64,000 nt of DNA from Amorphochlora amoebiformis (GCA_054601695.1 BAAHQB010000500.1:1-64000), one strand, 5' to 3'. Counted from the stretch's first letter, positions 27,145-45,398 are shown. The notes: a model not told the origin generated them from the sequence alone. A program made the numbers and translations.

Positions 27145-27345
27145 AAAAAAAAAGAAAAGCTAAAAAAGAGGAACAGTGTATCATATCCCGACCACAATCG
27201 TCTTCCGGATTCACATTTTGCCCTTGTAACCAGTTGTATAGTGGTCGGTTGGCACTGTCCCTCCACTGATCCGCTGGGAATCGAACCCAGTTCTACGCCC
27301 CCAAGGGCGTATGTCTTCACCATTAGACCACGGAATCTTCTTGAT
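27145..27345 (-). ncRNA. Candidate Pol III unit: tRNA-like head, stem, oligo-T end
   Basis: On the minus strand the tRNA-like domain (27337-27267) is followed by about 95 nt and then TTTTTT (plus A6 at 27162-27167) and a longer T run (A9 at 27145-27153), which can act as Pol III terminators. Between them CCGACCAC and GTGGTCGG (plus 27241-27248 and 27188-27195) form a perfect 8-bp stem with a 45-nt loop. The T run is too far away for an ordinary tRNA gene, so this could be a tRNA-derived SINE or a structured tRNA-headed RNA. One copy is seen here. Confidence 0.45.
27267..27337 (-). tRNA. tRNA-like sequence, tRNA-Pro(UGG)-like or pseudo-tRNA
   Basis: The minus strand has an A-box-like TGGTCTAATGG (27330-27320), a 4-bp D stem GTCT/AGAC, a T arm CTGGG-TTCGATT-CCCAG and a perfect B box GGTTCGATTCC (27287-27277). 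The anticodon arm pairs TACGC/GCGTA around an eight-base loop CCTTGGGG. A normal loop has seven, which would read TGG (Pro). The acceptor stem GATTCCG/CGGATC pairs only with a one-base bulge, and the variable loop is three bases. These defects suggest a pseudogene or a tRNA-derived element. No intron is seen. Confidence 0.5.
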
Positions 27346-27900
27346 TTCTGATTGTTATCGTGCACTATTGTCACGATAAGAGTATGGAAGCTTTCAGTTC
27401 GATTCCAGGAACGAATTTCGAAGCAACGGCGACATTGCTGGGATTGTGCCCATGAACAGATATGTCACTATTAGTGACATGTTAACCCTGTAATATGTCT
27501 ACCGTTAGAGGTTTTAATACTATTAACACTACTACTAGTATAGGTCTGTAAAAGTCTTAGAGGTTGAGAGTAATCCTTCTCGACCCGATGCCAGATCTCA
27601 AGCAAGGCCCCCCCCCCCGAATCAATGTGCTTATTGTTAGCGTTCTGATGTTATTATTTCAGATCTGTGTGACAATTCTTATCTATTTCAAATCTGTGCG
27701 ACATATTTTTTTTAATTTTGAAGATCAATGCGGCTGATCGAATCCAAACCCTCTTTCTCGCCGCCTTCCCTTTCTGCCCTGCAATTTTGTTGCAAATCAC
27801 TATAGTCTCTACATACACATGCAAGTGTTGTTACATACGAGAGATGAGTGACAATGATTTATCGTGTCGGTTTGTAAGTTTTGGCAATATTAAGGTTTTT
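27346..27900. other. Single-copy intergenic sequence
   Basis: Contains a C10 run (about 27610-27619) and a duplicated TTTCA[G/A]ATCTGTG[T/C]GACA (about 27658 and 27689). An isolated B-box-like AGTTCGATTCC at about 27397 lacks a tRNA context. No gene is supported. Confidence 0.6.
27462..27480. promoter_or_regulatory. Perfect 19-bp palindrome ATGTCACTA-T-TAGTGACAT
   Basis: Two 9-bp arms meet around one central T, so two TGTCAC sites face each other. The same hexamer clusters in the divergent promoter at 24.93 kb. Dimeric transcription-factor binding is possible but is inference only. Confidence 0.45.
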
Positions 27901-27976
<76 letters not shown>

Positions 27977-27995
27977 AAATATACACACAGATTTA

Positions 27996-28027
<32 letters not shown>

Positions 28028-28573
28028 TGTAATGTGACAGTCATTTGAACACAATGAAGTTAGATTCGAATTCAATGATCCACAGATCCGTTCAAATGAT
28101 TTAGTTGGATCAAATTCATACACACACACACATGCATCCCAACAAACTCAAACTGCTAACCCCTCTCACCCCCACCTTCTTCCCCGCATTTTCAACATTT
28201 CAAAAAATCACACTTCCAAAATCATAAATTTCAAAATTATAACCACTTAACTCTCTCTTGTCCCACATACCATACGCCCAAATAAACACAAATCGTATCG
28301 AATTTGACTAGTAAATAATACAATAAGAGCATCCAACTTACTCTTGAGTTCCATTATTGTAAATCGTTTTTCACTTTTAACAACTCTATTGTAAATTTGT
28401 AATGTTACACTGAAGTTTGAAAATGCGAATAATATGTCGGTTAGGGGAGGATTAGGAGTTTAGGACTCATGACCTTGTAATACTTAATGGGTAGTTAGAT
28501 GTAGATTAGAGAAACAATTTCGCATATTCTAAAAATGGACTAGAAGACTGAGTCGAGACTGAAAATATGCGCA

Positions 28574-28580
<7 letters not shown>
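27901..28580. other. TA tract then AT-rich single-copy sequence
   Basis: TA repeats run to about 28026. 28030-28575 is single-copy, with an A/C-biased stretch at about 28105-28280. Frames are short and no gene is recognised. Confidence 0.65.
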
Positions 28581-28609
<29 letters not shown>

Positions 28610-28784
28610 CAGTACATATACATTTATACGTATAATACTGTATTTCCTAAACTTGATATATGTGTGTAAAAATACGCAGACTGTTCCGTTAGGGTTATTG
28701 TTAGGGTTGGGATTATATATACTATATATATATATATATATATTATATACGTGTATGTATGTGTATGTAAATATAAAAATACAG

Positions 28785-28823
<39 letters not shown>

Positions 28824-28905
28824 AATATGTAACAACTATATATATATAATGTATAATATTATACATATATATAATATATATATACATATATATATATATA
28901 TAAAA

Positions 28906-28940
<35 letters not shown>

Positions 28941-29103
28941 ATATATACATATATGTATATATATATATATATATCTATATATTTGTATATGATATATATA
29001 TATATATAATATACTATGATATAGCTATATATATATATATATATGTATATATATTTATATGTATATATATATATATATATATAATATACTATGATATAGC
29101 TAT

Positions 29104-29175
<72 letters not shown>
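28581..29175. repeat. TA tracts with short patches
   Basis: TA runs, with a TTAGGGTTATTGTTAGGGTT patch at 28690-28709. A TATACTATGATATAGCTATA block is duplicated at about 29010 and 29083. Confidence 0.8.
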
Positions 29176-29176
<1 letters not shown>

Positions 29177-29833
29177 ATCCTACCACGTAAACATACTTAC
29201 CCGCTAATATGCAAACAACCAAGATTGATCAACCTTCACCCATACTTCCGAACTAATCTGCCACGTTTTTGAAAAATATTAAATCGGGTTGGGAGCGTAG
29301 GCGAAAATCATTTCGCGAAACTAACCTCAAAAGATGCCGTGCTGCATACGTGCCCGCAAAACTGGACTGTTGTGTGAGACCCTGTGTGACATGCCCCTGT
29401 GTCACTGGAATTATGTGGAATGCCCGAAGCCTGTGAGTAGAGCCCGTCCACGGAGGCAGGGGGAGGGTCGTGCACTGTGAGACATGCCCCTCTGTCACTA
29501 TAATCGCTTGCATAATAGGCTGCATTATGGCTGCATATCAAAGGTTAGATGGTATATCGTTCTCAACATACGCGATATCTCGATATCTAATGTTATTATT
29601 TCTTTTTTTTTCGGCTCGCTGCGTGTTCCTAGAACTTTGTTTCTTTTTTTTTTTTTTTGCTGTATTTGCCTAAATTTAATGCTTCGATTTAAAAGCTCGC
29701 AAAACCTAGGGTCATGTCTACGATGACTTCGATTGCGTGGTAGTCGGTTGCCGAAGTACTGTTCCAAATATACCCAAAAAAAAACAAGGAACGATGACGG
29801 TTTTTTTCGGGTGTACTCCAAAGTGCTGTGGCG
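29176..29833. other. Single-copy sequence upstream of the orphan gene
   Basis: Balanced composition. A GACATGCCCCT[G/C]TGTCACT segment is repeated at 29387 and 29481; each copy contains a TGTCAC. Oligo-T runs lie at about 29604 and 29645. An ATG at 29527 opens a short Phe/Leu-rich frame that I do not support as a gene. Antisense frames here are open but lack coding features. Confidence 0.5.
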
Positions 29834-30946
29834 ATGGCCTCGACTGGAGGAATCGACGGAAGCTCCGCCATGCACTGTTTGCACGACGTCTCCTCGCCGC
29901 CCAAGCCTTCTTTCGCCTTTCAGTCACGTCTTCGCCTGCTATCGAGCAGTAACATTCCCCCAAAAAAAATGCAAATCTCCCACTAGTTTGTGTACGAGCA
30001 TCCACCACTGTGGATGATGCCTTGCCCAATCACAACTGCCATATCTCAAAAACACGAACTACCATGGAGTACCTAAATGTACTCTCGCACTAGGTGACTT
30101 GGTTAAGCTGCCCCAGCCGGTGGATGGAGAAGACTCCAAAAATTTTTTACCCGCTTGCACGCGAGTGCAATTACTCCTAGAAAAGAACCGCAAGGAGATC
30201 GCCATTTCGGTTGGAAAATGTGTACAATCAAGCCCGTGCATGAAGATCCTTTACTACCTGAAGCAAAAGGGCCCCTTCCTTTCGTTCCTTGGGGATAAAA
30301 TGATCCCATTCTTTAGCGAGGACGTTGTCCACCTCGAGGGCATGGACAAGATCGTCAGTGGGATGATCCGTCAAGTCGCCCTCTGGAAACATGCCGTGTT
30401 CAAAACCGGTGCTGGAGACTTTCGAGTCGGAGAGGTCGATGAGATTCTAAGAGGATTCGAATCAATGCATTGTGAGCTCATCGCAAATGCGATAGAATAC
30501 AATTTTGGGTAAAGTATATCTTGATGTATTGTATCGAAATTATGCCCTAACCTGGGATTTTTATCAGTCCAAGTCGTACGCCAAATCAACTACTCGCTAG
30601 CAACCAAGAGAATTTCCAAGGAAGCACCGGTATGACTTCCGAGGCAGATACTAAGCTCAAAAGTGATGACCAAGGAGCCACGCCACCGGCTAATCTCACC
30701 CCGCAAGCCTCCCGTGCAACCGATTCGAATTTGGAATCAGAGACCAAATTCAGTCGCACGAAAATGGGCCTGCGGGAACTGCTCTCCCGCTTCGATATAT
30801 CCGAGGAGATGTACGTCAAACTCGCTCGCATCGTCGGATGTAACTATAGGACAAGTGCAGAGAGGGTCCAAGCTGTCCAACAAAAACTTTCGGAGTGGAA
30901 AAATGCTGGCACCCTGAGAGCCTTAAAGTGTCCGGATGGCTGTTAA
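29834..30946 (+). CDS. Three-exon gene of unknown function (302 residues)
   Basis: The predicted exons are 29834-29948, 30094-30508 and 30568-30946. Intron 2 (59 nt) is strong: donor GTAAAG, branch-like CCCTAAC 20 nt before the acceptor, TTATCAG acceptor, and both flanking frames join in phase. Intron 1 (145 nt, donor GTAACA, acceptor CGCACTAG with a CCTAAAT branch-like site) is less certain but phase-compatible; it gives an N-terminus MASTGGIDGSSAMHCL from an ATG with purine at -3 and G at +4. Residues about 41-177 are a mixed globular domain (LPQPVDGEDS..., FFSEDVVHLEGMDKIVSGMI, DFRVGEVDEILRGFESMHCE). Residues 178-240 are a polar Ser/Thr/Gln/Asn-rich linker. Residues 245-290 (MGLRELLSRFDISEEMYVKL...) look helical. 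No signal peptide or membrane segment is visible. I do not recognise the family. Codon use resembles the pirin-family gene and not the repeats. Confidence 0.7.
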
Positions 30947-31098
30947 CTCACTTCGGTTTGGTACGAGCTAATATTTACATACTACCCACTACCCAATATA
31001 ATGGCATACTCGGAGGACGTGTCTAATATTTCTAATATCTACAGCGTTACACATATGTACCGATAAAAACATGTAAACATGTTTTTATGTTTATGTAC

Positions 31099-31173
<75 letters not shown>

Positions 31174-31234
31174 TATAATATTTTACATATGTACATATAC
31201 ATATATTATATATATACATATATTATATATATAC

Positions 31235-31265
<31 letters not shown>

Positions 31266-31336
31266 CATATATATTTGTATATATATCTATGTGTTGAATG
31301 TAAATGTATGTATGTATATATATATATATATAATAT

Positions 31337-31381
<45 letters not shown>

Positions 31382-31504
31382 ATATATATATATATAAATA
31401 TATATATACACATACATATATACGTGTGTGTGTTTATATATATATTTATTTATTTATGCTCCAATATAGTATATATGTGTGTACATGTGCATACGTATAT
31501 ATTC

Positions 31505-31564
<60 letters not shown>

Positions 31565-31636
31565 TTGAATATATATTTACATACTATATATACATACATG
31601 AATGTGTATATACATTTAAATGCATATATACAAAAG

Positions 31637-31691
<55 letters not shown>

Positions 31692-31756
31692 AATATATAT
31701 TTACATACTATACATATATACACACAAAAGTGAGGCTACGGCAACTGTATATATTT

Positions 31757-31809
<53 letters not shown>

Positions 31810-31857
31810 TAGTGTATACATATATACATATCATAATATACAAGCATATGTACATAT
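30947..31857. repeat. 3' flank then TA tracts
   Basis: 30947-31078 is single-copy. From about 31100 to 31850 TA runs carry small patches; ATATTTGAATATATATTTAC occurs twice (about 31561 and 31685). No gene is seen. Confidence 0.75.
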
Positions 31858-32026
31858 CTACAATCAAGTGCAAATACATTAAAATAAAAAAATATTCACA
31901 TGTAAATATTATTATTCCCCATCCAGATGAATTGAATTCAAGACTCACCAATATATAAGCTGTACGTACGTCACCATGGACCGTGGCATAAGATGTATTT
32001 AAATTGCCGTCTCCAAACGCGATCAT
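31858..32026 (-). other. Possible short coding exon plus intron (unknown)
   Basis: On minus, an ATG at 32026 in A-rich context (AAAATGA) opens 26 codons (MIAFGDGNLNTSYATVHGDV and on) to 31949, followed immediately by a consensus donor GTGAGT. An acceptor TTGATTGTAG ends at 31858. The sequence after the acceptor reads only eight residues before a stop and lies in AT-rich DNA, so the gene, if real, is truncated or continues differently. Weak evidence. Confidence 0.25.
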
Positions 32027-32585
32027 TTTCCAAAACTTGAGTTCTAAACTCGGAGTATTGTAATGTTACCCCACATTCATTGGACTTCAATCCATCAAAG
32101 TTTATTAATAAATTTTAGATATTCTAAGATTATGGTATACTAAGGCTTAAGATACGTACGTATCAATGAGTTTATTAATTGCTAGCCAGCGCATGATATG
32201 ATAATACGTACGCATTATGATCATCCCGTAGTATAAATATGATAATCTAGATAATACAGACCGATCGAGCGCTGCTACACTTGTACATGTGATACATGAC
32301 TTATGTACTAGAATGCTGTTATACGAGCGCTACAGTAGTCGTGCTCACCCACGCACTGCGATGATCAAGATCTATAATACACAAATGATATCGTAGATAC
32401 GCACATCGTTTAGATCGCATGTACGCGTATTCTTCATCTAGTTCATACGTACGTATAAGTACTGTGATATCGTACAACAGCTTATGACTCCGTAGTGGCA
32501 TACGTACGTGTTGTATCATCGGATCTAGGGATGTGTATAGATTCTAGAGATTATCCGAATGATTGAGGACACTATACTCTAGATA
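32027..32585. other. Low-copy AT-rich sequence dense in TACGTACG palindromes
   Basis: No gene is seen. Palindromes include GATACGTACGTATC (32151-32164) and ATACGTACGTAT (32445-32456). Related TACGTACG cores are at about 31963, 32204, 32501 and 32784. Confidence 0.7.
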
Positions 32586-32603
32586 CTATAACAAGCATAT
32601 ATG

Positions 32604-32674
<71 letters not shown>

Positions 32675-33250
32675 GTATGTATGTATGTGTGTATATTTAT
32701 ATATTGTATATATGTATATATTGGAAAAATATATGTGTGTGCGTGTGCGGGCCGTATCATTGTGGGATTGGATCTACTGGGCCTACGTACGTACGTATGA
32801 GCAACAATGAGCAATCTAACAATTTTATGCGCATTGGTCAGCGCATTAGTAAATACTAGAAATATGGCCATTGAACTTCGATTCATATATTTAATAATTT
32901 ATACAGCGTAGACATCTAGAATATCTGGATACTAACTACTAGATTTAGTATATCATTGACTTCTTGTTTTTGCAATATATAATCGATTGTGACTTTTTAC
33001 TCTAATTGATTTTACCTAAAATACGACATTACATTCTAGACGAGGGGTAGCCTCGGATAGCTGGCTCGAACGAATTACACGTTGAGTTTACATAATACGT
33101 GCGCAACACGATCACCTGGCTATCTTCTGACTGCCTTGCCTTGTATGATATATATATATGTATATACATATACTAATAGTATATTTACATATTAATATAT
33201 GTGTACACACACACACACACACACACATGTGCATGCATGCATGTATGTAA

Positions 33251-33286
<36 letters not shown>

Positions 33287-33590
33287 CATACATATACATA
33301 CATACATATATATTATATGCGTTCCACTCCTGCTCCGGCTTCGGCTCCTACCCTCTAGCTACGCCATCGTGTCTATCACTTATGTAATAATCACTTACAT
33401 AATAATCGCATCGAACCGTAGTCTTTCAGCTTACTTAATGATCGTCTAATCTCTAATAATTCGCCGAAGGGTACTTACTATAGTATATGCTATGCTATAT
33501 ATTTATACTATAGTATATATTTATTATGTTTCTAATATGCAAAGTCATTGTGACGTTTGTATTTTTTTGTGAATTTAATTTATATGTGTA
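32586..33590. other. TA/TG tracts and low-copy AT-rich sequence
   Basis: TA at 32610-32670 and 33140-33310. Low-copy DNA at 32745-33130 and 33315-33590 has no supported gene; frames are short and stop-rich. Confidence 0.65.
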
Positions 33591-33820
<230 letters not shown>

Positions 33821-34140
33821 CCCACCTAATGAATTCAGAAATCGAGTGAGAGCGACACAGAGAGAGGATAGCAACGGAAAACATACAAGAAACCGATGAA
33901 TCAAAGCCTTTCAAGAGACAGCAAGAGAGACAGAGAAGCTAGAGACAGAAAAAGCACCGACCGAAATAATAATAGAAACGAAAGCAACGCGCGAAAAATT
34001 AAATTTCAAAATAATAATCAACTATCTCTCCTACAGCTTAACTAGCTCTAGCAGTACGATTAAAGGTTATGTACAAATTCAGACTAAGTAGGGTCTGTAC
34101 TTGAATTAGAGTTGGGTCTTAGGGACAGGAATAGTAGGTG
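33821..34140. other. Purine-leaning single-copy sequence
   Basis: A/G-rich on plus at 33830-33960 but not periodic, then AT-rich. It precedes a telomeric array, as the polypurine block does at 19.2 kb. No gene is seen. Confidence 0.6.
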
Positions 34141-34208
34141 TTGAGTTAGGGTTAGGGTTAGGGTTAGGGTTACAGTTAGGGTTAGGGTTAGGGTTAGGGT
34201 TAGGGTTA
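34141..34208 (+). repeat. Interstitial TTAGGG array (short)
   Basis: About ten TTAGGG units in plus orientation with one TTACAG interruption. Confidence 0.93.
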
Positions 34209-34298
34209 GAAATTACTCAATCGTAGCAGATCTTAAAATTGGGATGGATGGGAACTGAAGTATATATGTATATATATATGTGTGTGTATAATATACAT

Positions 34299-34338
<40 letters not shown>

Positions 34339-34498
34339 ATATATAATGTTGTATATAAGATTTACATATAATGCATATTATATATATATGTATATATACT
34401 TATGTTATATAATACCTATATTATACATACATATATATATATATATACATACATATATATATATATGTATATGTACATATATATATATATACATTGAT

Positions 34499-34536
<38 letters not shown>

Positions 34537-34572
34537 TAATTATACATACATACGATAAATACCTTTGTTGTG

Positions 34573-34608
<36 letters not shown>

Positions 34609-34638
34609 CATACATACGATAAATACCTTTGTTGTGGA

Positions 34639-34670
<32 letters not shown>

Positions 34671-34752
34671 CATACATACGATAAGTACCTTTGTTGTGGA
34701 ATATATATATATATATATATTATACATATATACGATAAATACCTTTGTTGTG

Positions 34753-34798
<46 letters not shown>

Positions 34799-34900
34799 CA
34801 TATATACGATAAATACCTTTGTTGTGGAATATATATATATTTATATATATATATATATATTATACATATATACGATAAATACCTTTGTTGTGGAATGCAA
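34209..34900. repeat. TA tracts, then a six-copy cassette (about 42 bp)
   Basis: The block TACGATAAATACCTTTGTTG + TGGAATATA recurs six times at about 34550, 34613, 34678, 34733, 34806 and 34871. TA spacers differ in length. Copies are nearly identical, suggesting recent spread. Confidence 0.9.
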
Positions 34901-40900
<6,000 letters not shown>

Positions 40901-40952
40901 TTCAATAGGATTTCTTTCTTTCTTTGATTCTAATAGCGTATCCGGAGAACTC

Positions 40953-42845
40953 TAGGGTTAGGGTTAGGGTTAGGATTAGGGTTAGGGTTAGGGTTAGGAT
41001 GAGTATTAGGGTTAGACTCGGAGCTGAGTTAGGGTTTGGGTTAGGGTTAGGGTTAGTTTAGGGTTAGGGTTAAGGTTAGGGCTAAAGGTGAAATAGGATT
41101 TGGATGATGGTAACGGTAAGGATTAGGGTTAGGGTTAGGGTTAGGATTACTTTGGGTAGATTTAGGGGTTACGGTTAGGGAAGCTGGTTAGGGTTAGGAA
41201 TAGGTTAGAGTTAGAGTGGTTAGGGTTAGGATTAGGGTTAGAGTTGGGTTAGGGTTAGGGTTCGGGCTAGGGTTAGGGTTTCTGTTAGGATCAGGGTCGG
41301 GTTAGGGTTAGGGTTAGGGCTCCGGTTAGGGTTAGGGTTAGGATTAGGATTAGGGTTGGGTTAGGGTAAGGGTTAGGATTAGGGTTGGGTTAGGGTTAGG
41401 ATTCGGGTTCGGGTTAGGGTTAGGGTTAGGGTTAGGATTAGGGTTGGGTTAGGGTTAGGGTTAGGGTTCGGGTTAGGGTTAGGGTTAGGTTTAGGATTAG
41501 GATTAGGGTTGGGTTAGGGTTAGGGTTAGGGTTCGGGTTAGGGTTAGAGTTAGGATTAGGATTAGGGTTGGGTTAGGGTTAGGGTTAGGGTTCGGGTTAG
41601 GGTTAGGATTAGGATTAGGGTTGGGTTAGGGTTAGGTTTCGGGTTAGGGTTAGGGTTAGGATTAGGATTAGGGTTGGGTTAGGGTTCGGGTTAGGGTTAG
41701 GGTTAGGGTTCATTAGCATTTGGATTAGGATTAGTATTAGGATTAGGGTTAGGGTTAGGGTTGGGGTTAAGTGTTGGGGTTAGAATTAGGGTTAGAATTA
41801 GGGTTAAGATTGGGTTAGAGTTAGGGTTAGGATAAGGGTTAGGGTTAGGGTTAGGGCTGGGTTAGGGTTAGGGTTAGGAGTAGGGTTAGGGGTCTAGCTG
41901 TGTTAAAAGAGTTAGGGTTAGTGATAGGGTCAGGGTTAAGGTTATAATTATGGTTAGGATGAGGGTTGGGTTAGAGTTATGGTTAGGGTTAGGGTTGGGG
42001 TTGTATTAAATCAATAGTTAGCTTTAGGGTTGGGGTTGTATTACATTTATAGTTAGCGTTGGGTTGGGGTTAGGGTTAGGGTTAGGGTTAGAGTTAGGGT
42101 TAGGGTGTGCTGGATTACAGTTAGTGATAACGATGGCGTTACTGTTGGGTTAGAGTTAGGGTTAGGATTAGAGTTAGGTTTACGTTTAGAGTTGGGTCAG
42201 AGTTAGGTAAGGGTCTAAACTTAGATTAGGGTTAGGGTTAGGGTTAGGGTTAGGGTTAGGTTAGGGCTAGGATTAGAATAGGGTTAGGATTGAGGTTCGG
42301 TTAGGATTAGGATTAGGGTTATGATTAGGATTAAGGTTAGGATTAGGGTTAGGTTACGATTAGGTTCGGTTACGGCTAATTTAGGGTTAAGATTAGCGTT
42401 AGGGTTAGGATTAGGATTATGATTAGGGTTGGATTTAGGTTAGGGTTAGGGTTCACGTTAGCGGGTCGGGTTAGGCTAAGGGCTGGGACTTCGGTAGTGT
42501 TAGGGTTAGGTTAGGTCAAGGTTAGGGTTAGGGTTAGGGTTGGAGTTGGGTTAGGGTTAGGGTTGCGGCTGGATTACAGTTCGGATTAGGGTTTGGTTGG
42601 GTAAGGGTTAGGGTTAGGGTTAGTGCTAGGGTTAGGATCATGTTAGGGTTAGGGTTAGGATTAGTGCTGGGTTTGGATCCGGGTTAGGGTTAGGGTTAGG
42701 GTTAGGTTAGCGTTACGGGGGATTCTATCTTAGGATCCCTTTCGATGGATGAGTTCGTTTCTGCTAACGTTAGGGTTAGGGTTAGGGTTAGGGTTAGGGT
42801 TAGGGTTAGGGATAGGGTTAGGAGTATGGTTAGGGTTAGAGTTTT
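40953..42845 (+). repeat. 1.9-kb degenerate TTAGGG array with higher-order repeats
   Basis: TTAGGG units are mixed with TTAGGA, TTCGGG, TTGGG, TTAGAG and TTACGG variants. Between about 41330 and 41700 the order GGATTAGGGTTGGG...GGTTCGGG repeats at 53-65 bp spacing (TAGGGTTGGG at 41380, 41439, 41504, 41563, 41616 and 41669). Non-telomeric inserts lie at about 42110-42150 and 42715-42770. It is an internal, decaying telomeric-type array, not a terminus, since sequence continues on both sides. Confidence 0.95.
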
Positions 42846-43089
42846 GCTAAGATGGATGTATGTATAAACGATATATATATTATTATATTACATATATATA
42901 TATATTATATATATATATATATTATATTATATATATATATATATATGTATACACACAAATATATGTACAAATATGTATATGTATATATACAACTGTACAT
43001 ATGTAACAATATACGTATGCATGTATATATATATATATGTGTGTATATATATATACATATATATATATATTATATAGATAAGTTTTAAT
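42846..43089. repeat. TA tracts
   Basis: Alternating TA with GT/CA steps between two larger arrays. Confidence 0.85.
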
Positions 43090-43157
43090 ATTAAAAATAA
43101 TAATATAATGACAATACCGCAAGGTCGATCTCCGTTTCATATACGATATACATATGT

Positions 43158-43200
<43 letters not shown>

Positions 43201-43293
43201 TGTATATATAACATGTTATATTAATATTAATAATATAATGGTAATACCGCAAAGCTAATCTCTCTCTTTCATATACAATATACATACGTAATA

Positions 43294-43329
<36 letters not shown>

Positions 43330-44310
43330 TAGTATATTATATTAATATTAATAATACAATGATACTACCGAAAGATTGGTCTCTCTTCACATGCAATATA
43401 CATATGTAATAAGATATGTATGCATATAAGTATCATATTATATTATACTAATATTAATAATACAATGCACATGTAATAAGATATGTATGCATATAAGTAT
43501 CATATTATATTATATTAATATTAATAATACAATGCATATGTAATATAAGATATGTGTGCATACAAGTATTATATTATATTATATTAATATTAATAATACA
43601 ATGCATATGTAATAAGATATGTATGCATACAAGTATCATATTATATTATATTAATATTAATAATACAATGCATATGTAATAAGATATGTATGCATATAAG
43701 TATCATATTATATTATATCAATATTAATAATACAATGCATATGTAATAAGATATGTATGCATATAAGTATCATATTATATTATATTAATATTAATAATAC
43801 AATGCATATGTAATATAAGATATGTATGCATATAAGTATTATATTATATTATATTAATATTAATAATACAATGCATATGTAATAAGATATGTATGCATAT
43901 AAGTATCATATTATATTATATTAATATTAATAATACAATGCATATGTAATATAAGATATGTATGCATATAAGTATTATATTATATTATATTAATATTAAT
44001 AATACAATGCATATGTAATAAGATATGTATGCATATAAGTATCATATTATATTATACTAATATTAATAATACAATGCATATGTTATAAGATATGTATGCA
44101 TACAAGTATCATATTATATTATATTAATATTAATAATACAATGCATATGTAATAAGATATGTATGCATACAAGTATTATATTATATTATATTAATATTAA
44201 TAATACAATGCATATGTAATATAAGATATGTATGCATATAAGTATCATATTATATTATATTAATATTAATAATACAATGATAATACCGAAAGGTTGGTCT
44301 CTTTGCTTAA
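43090..44310. repeat. 67/69-bp AT-rich satellite, 13 regular copies plus diverged edge copies
   Basis: The unit has AATACAATGCATATGTAATA + AGATATGTATGCATA[T/C]AAG + TAT[C/T]ATATTATATTATATTA. TACAATG is at 43461, 43528, 43597, 43664, 43731, 43798, 43867, 43934, 44003, 44070, 44137, 44204 and 44271. A 2-bp TA insertion (TAATATAAGA) makes the 69-bp form. TATTAATATTAATA is a perfect 14-bp palindrome in most copies. Edge copies at about 43100-43400 and 44270-44310 instead carry an AATACCG[C/A]AA..TC[T/G]CTCT segment, the ancestral longer unit. No TA spacer separates the core copies. Confidence 0.93.
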
Positions 44311-45300
<990 letters not shown>

Positions 45301-45336
45301 TATATATTCTTTCTACTACACAACAGTATAATTGAT

Positions 45337-45398
<62 letters not shown>

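Noticed and set aside
27129-27374. 81-codon minus frame (RFRGLMVKTYALGG...)
   Set aside because: It is the translation of the tRNA-like domain, a well-known kind of false protein.
27390-27415. B-box-like AGTTCGATTCC on plus
   Set aside because: No matching T stem, D arm or anticodon arm can be drawn around it.
29525-30029. Arg/Lys-rich minus frames upstream of the orphan gene
   Set aside because: They are antisense to the proposed first exon, rich in poly-Lys from T runs, and have no supporting signals.
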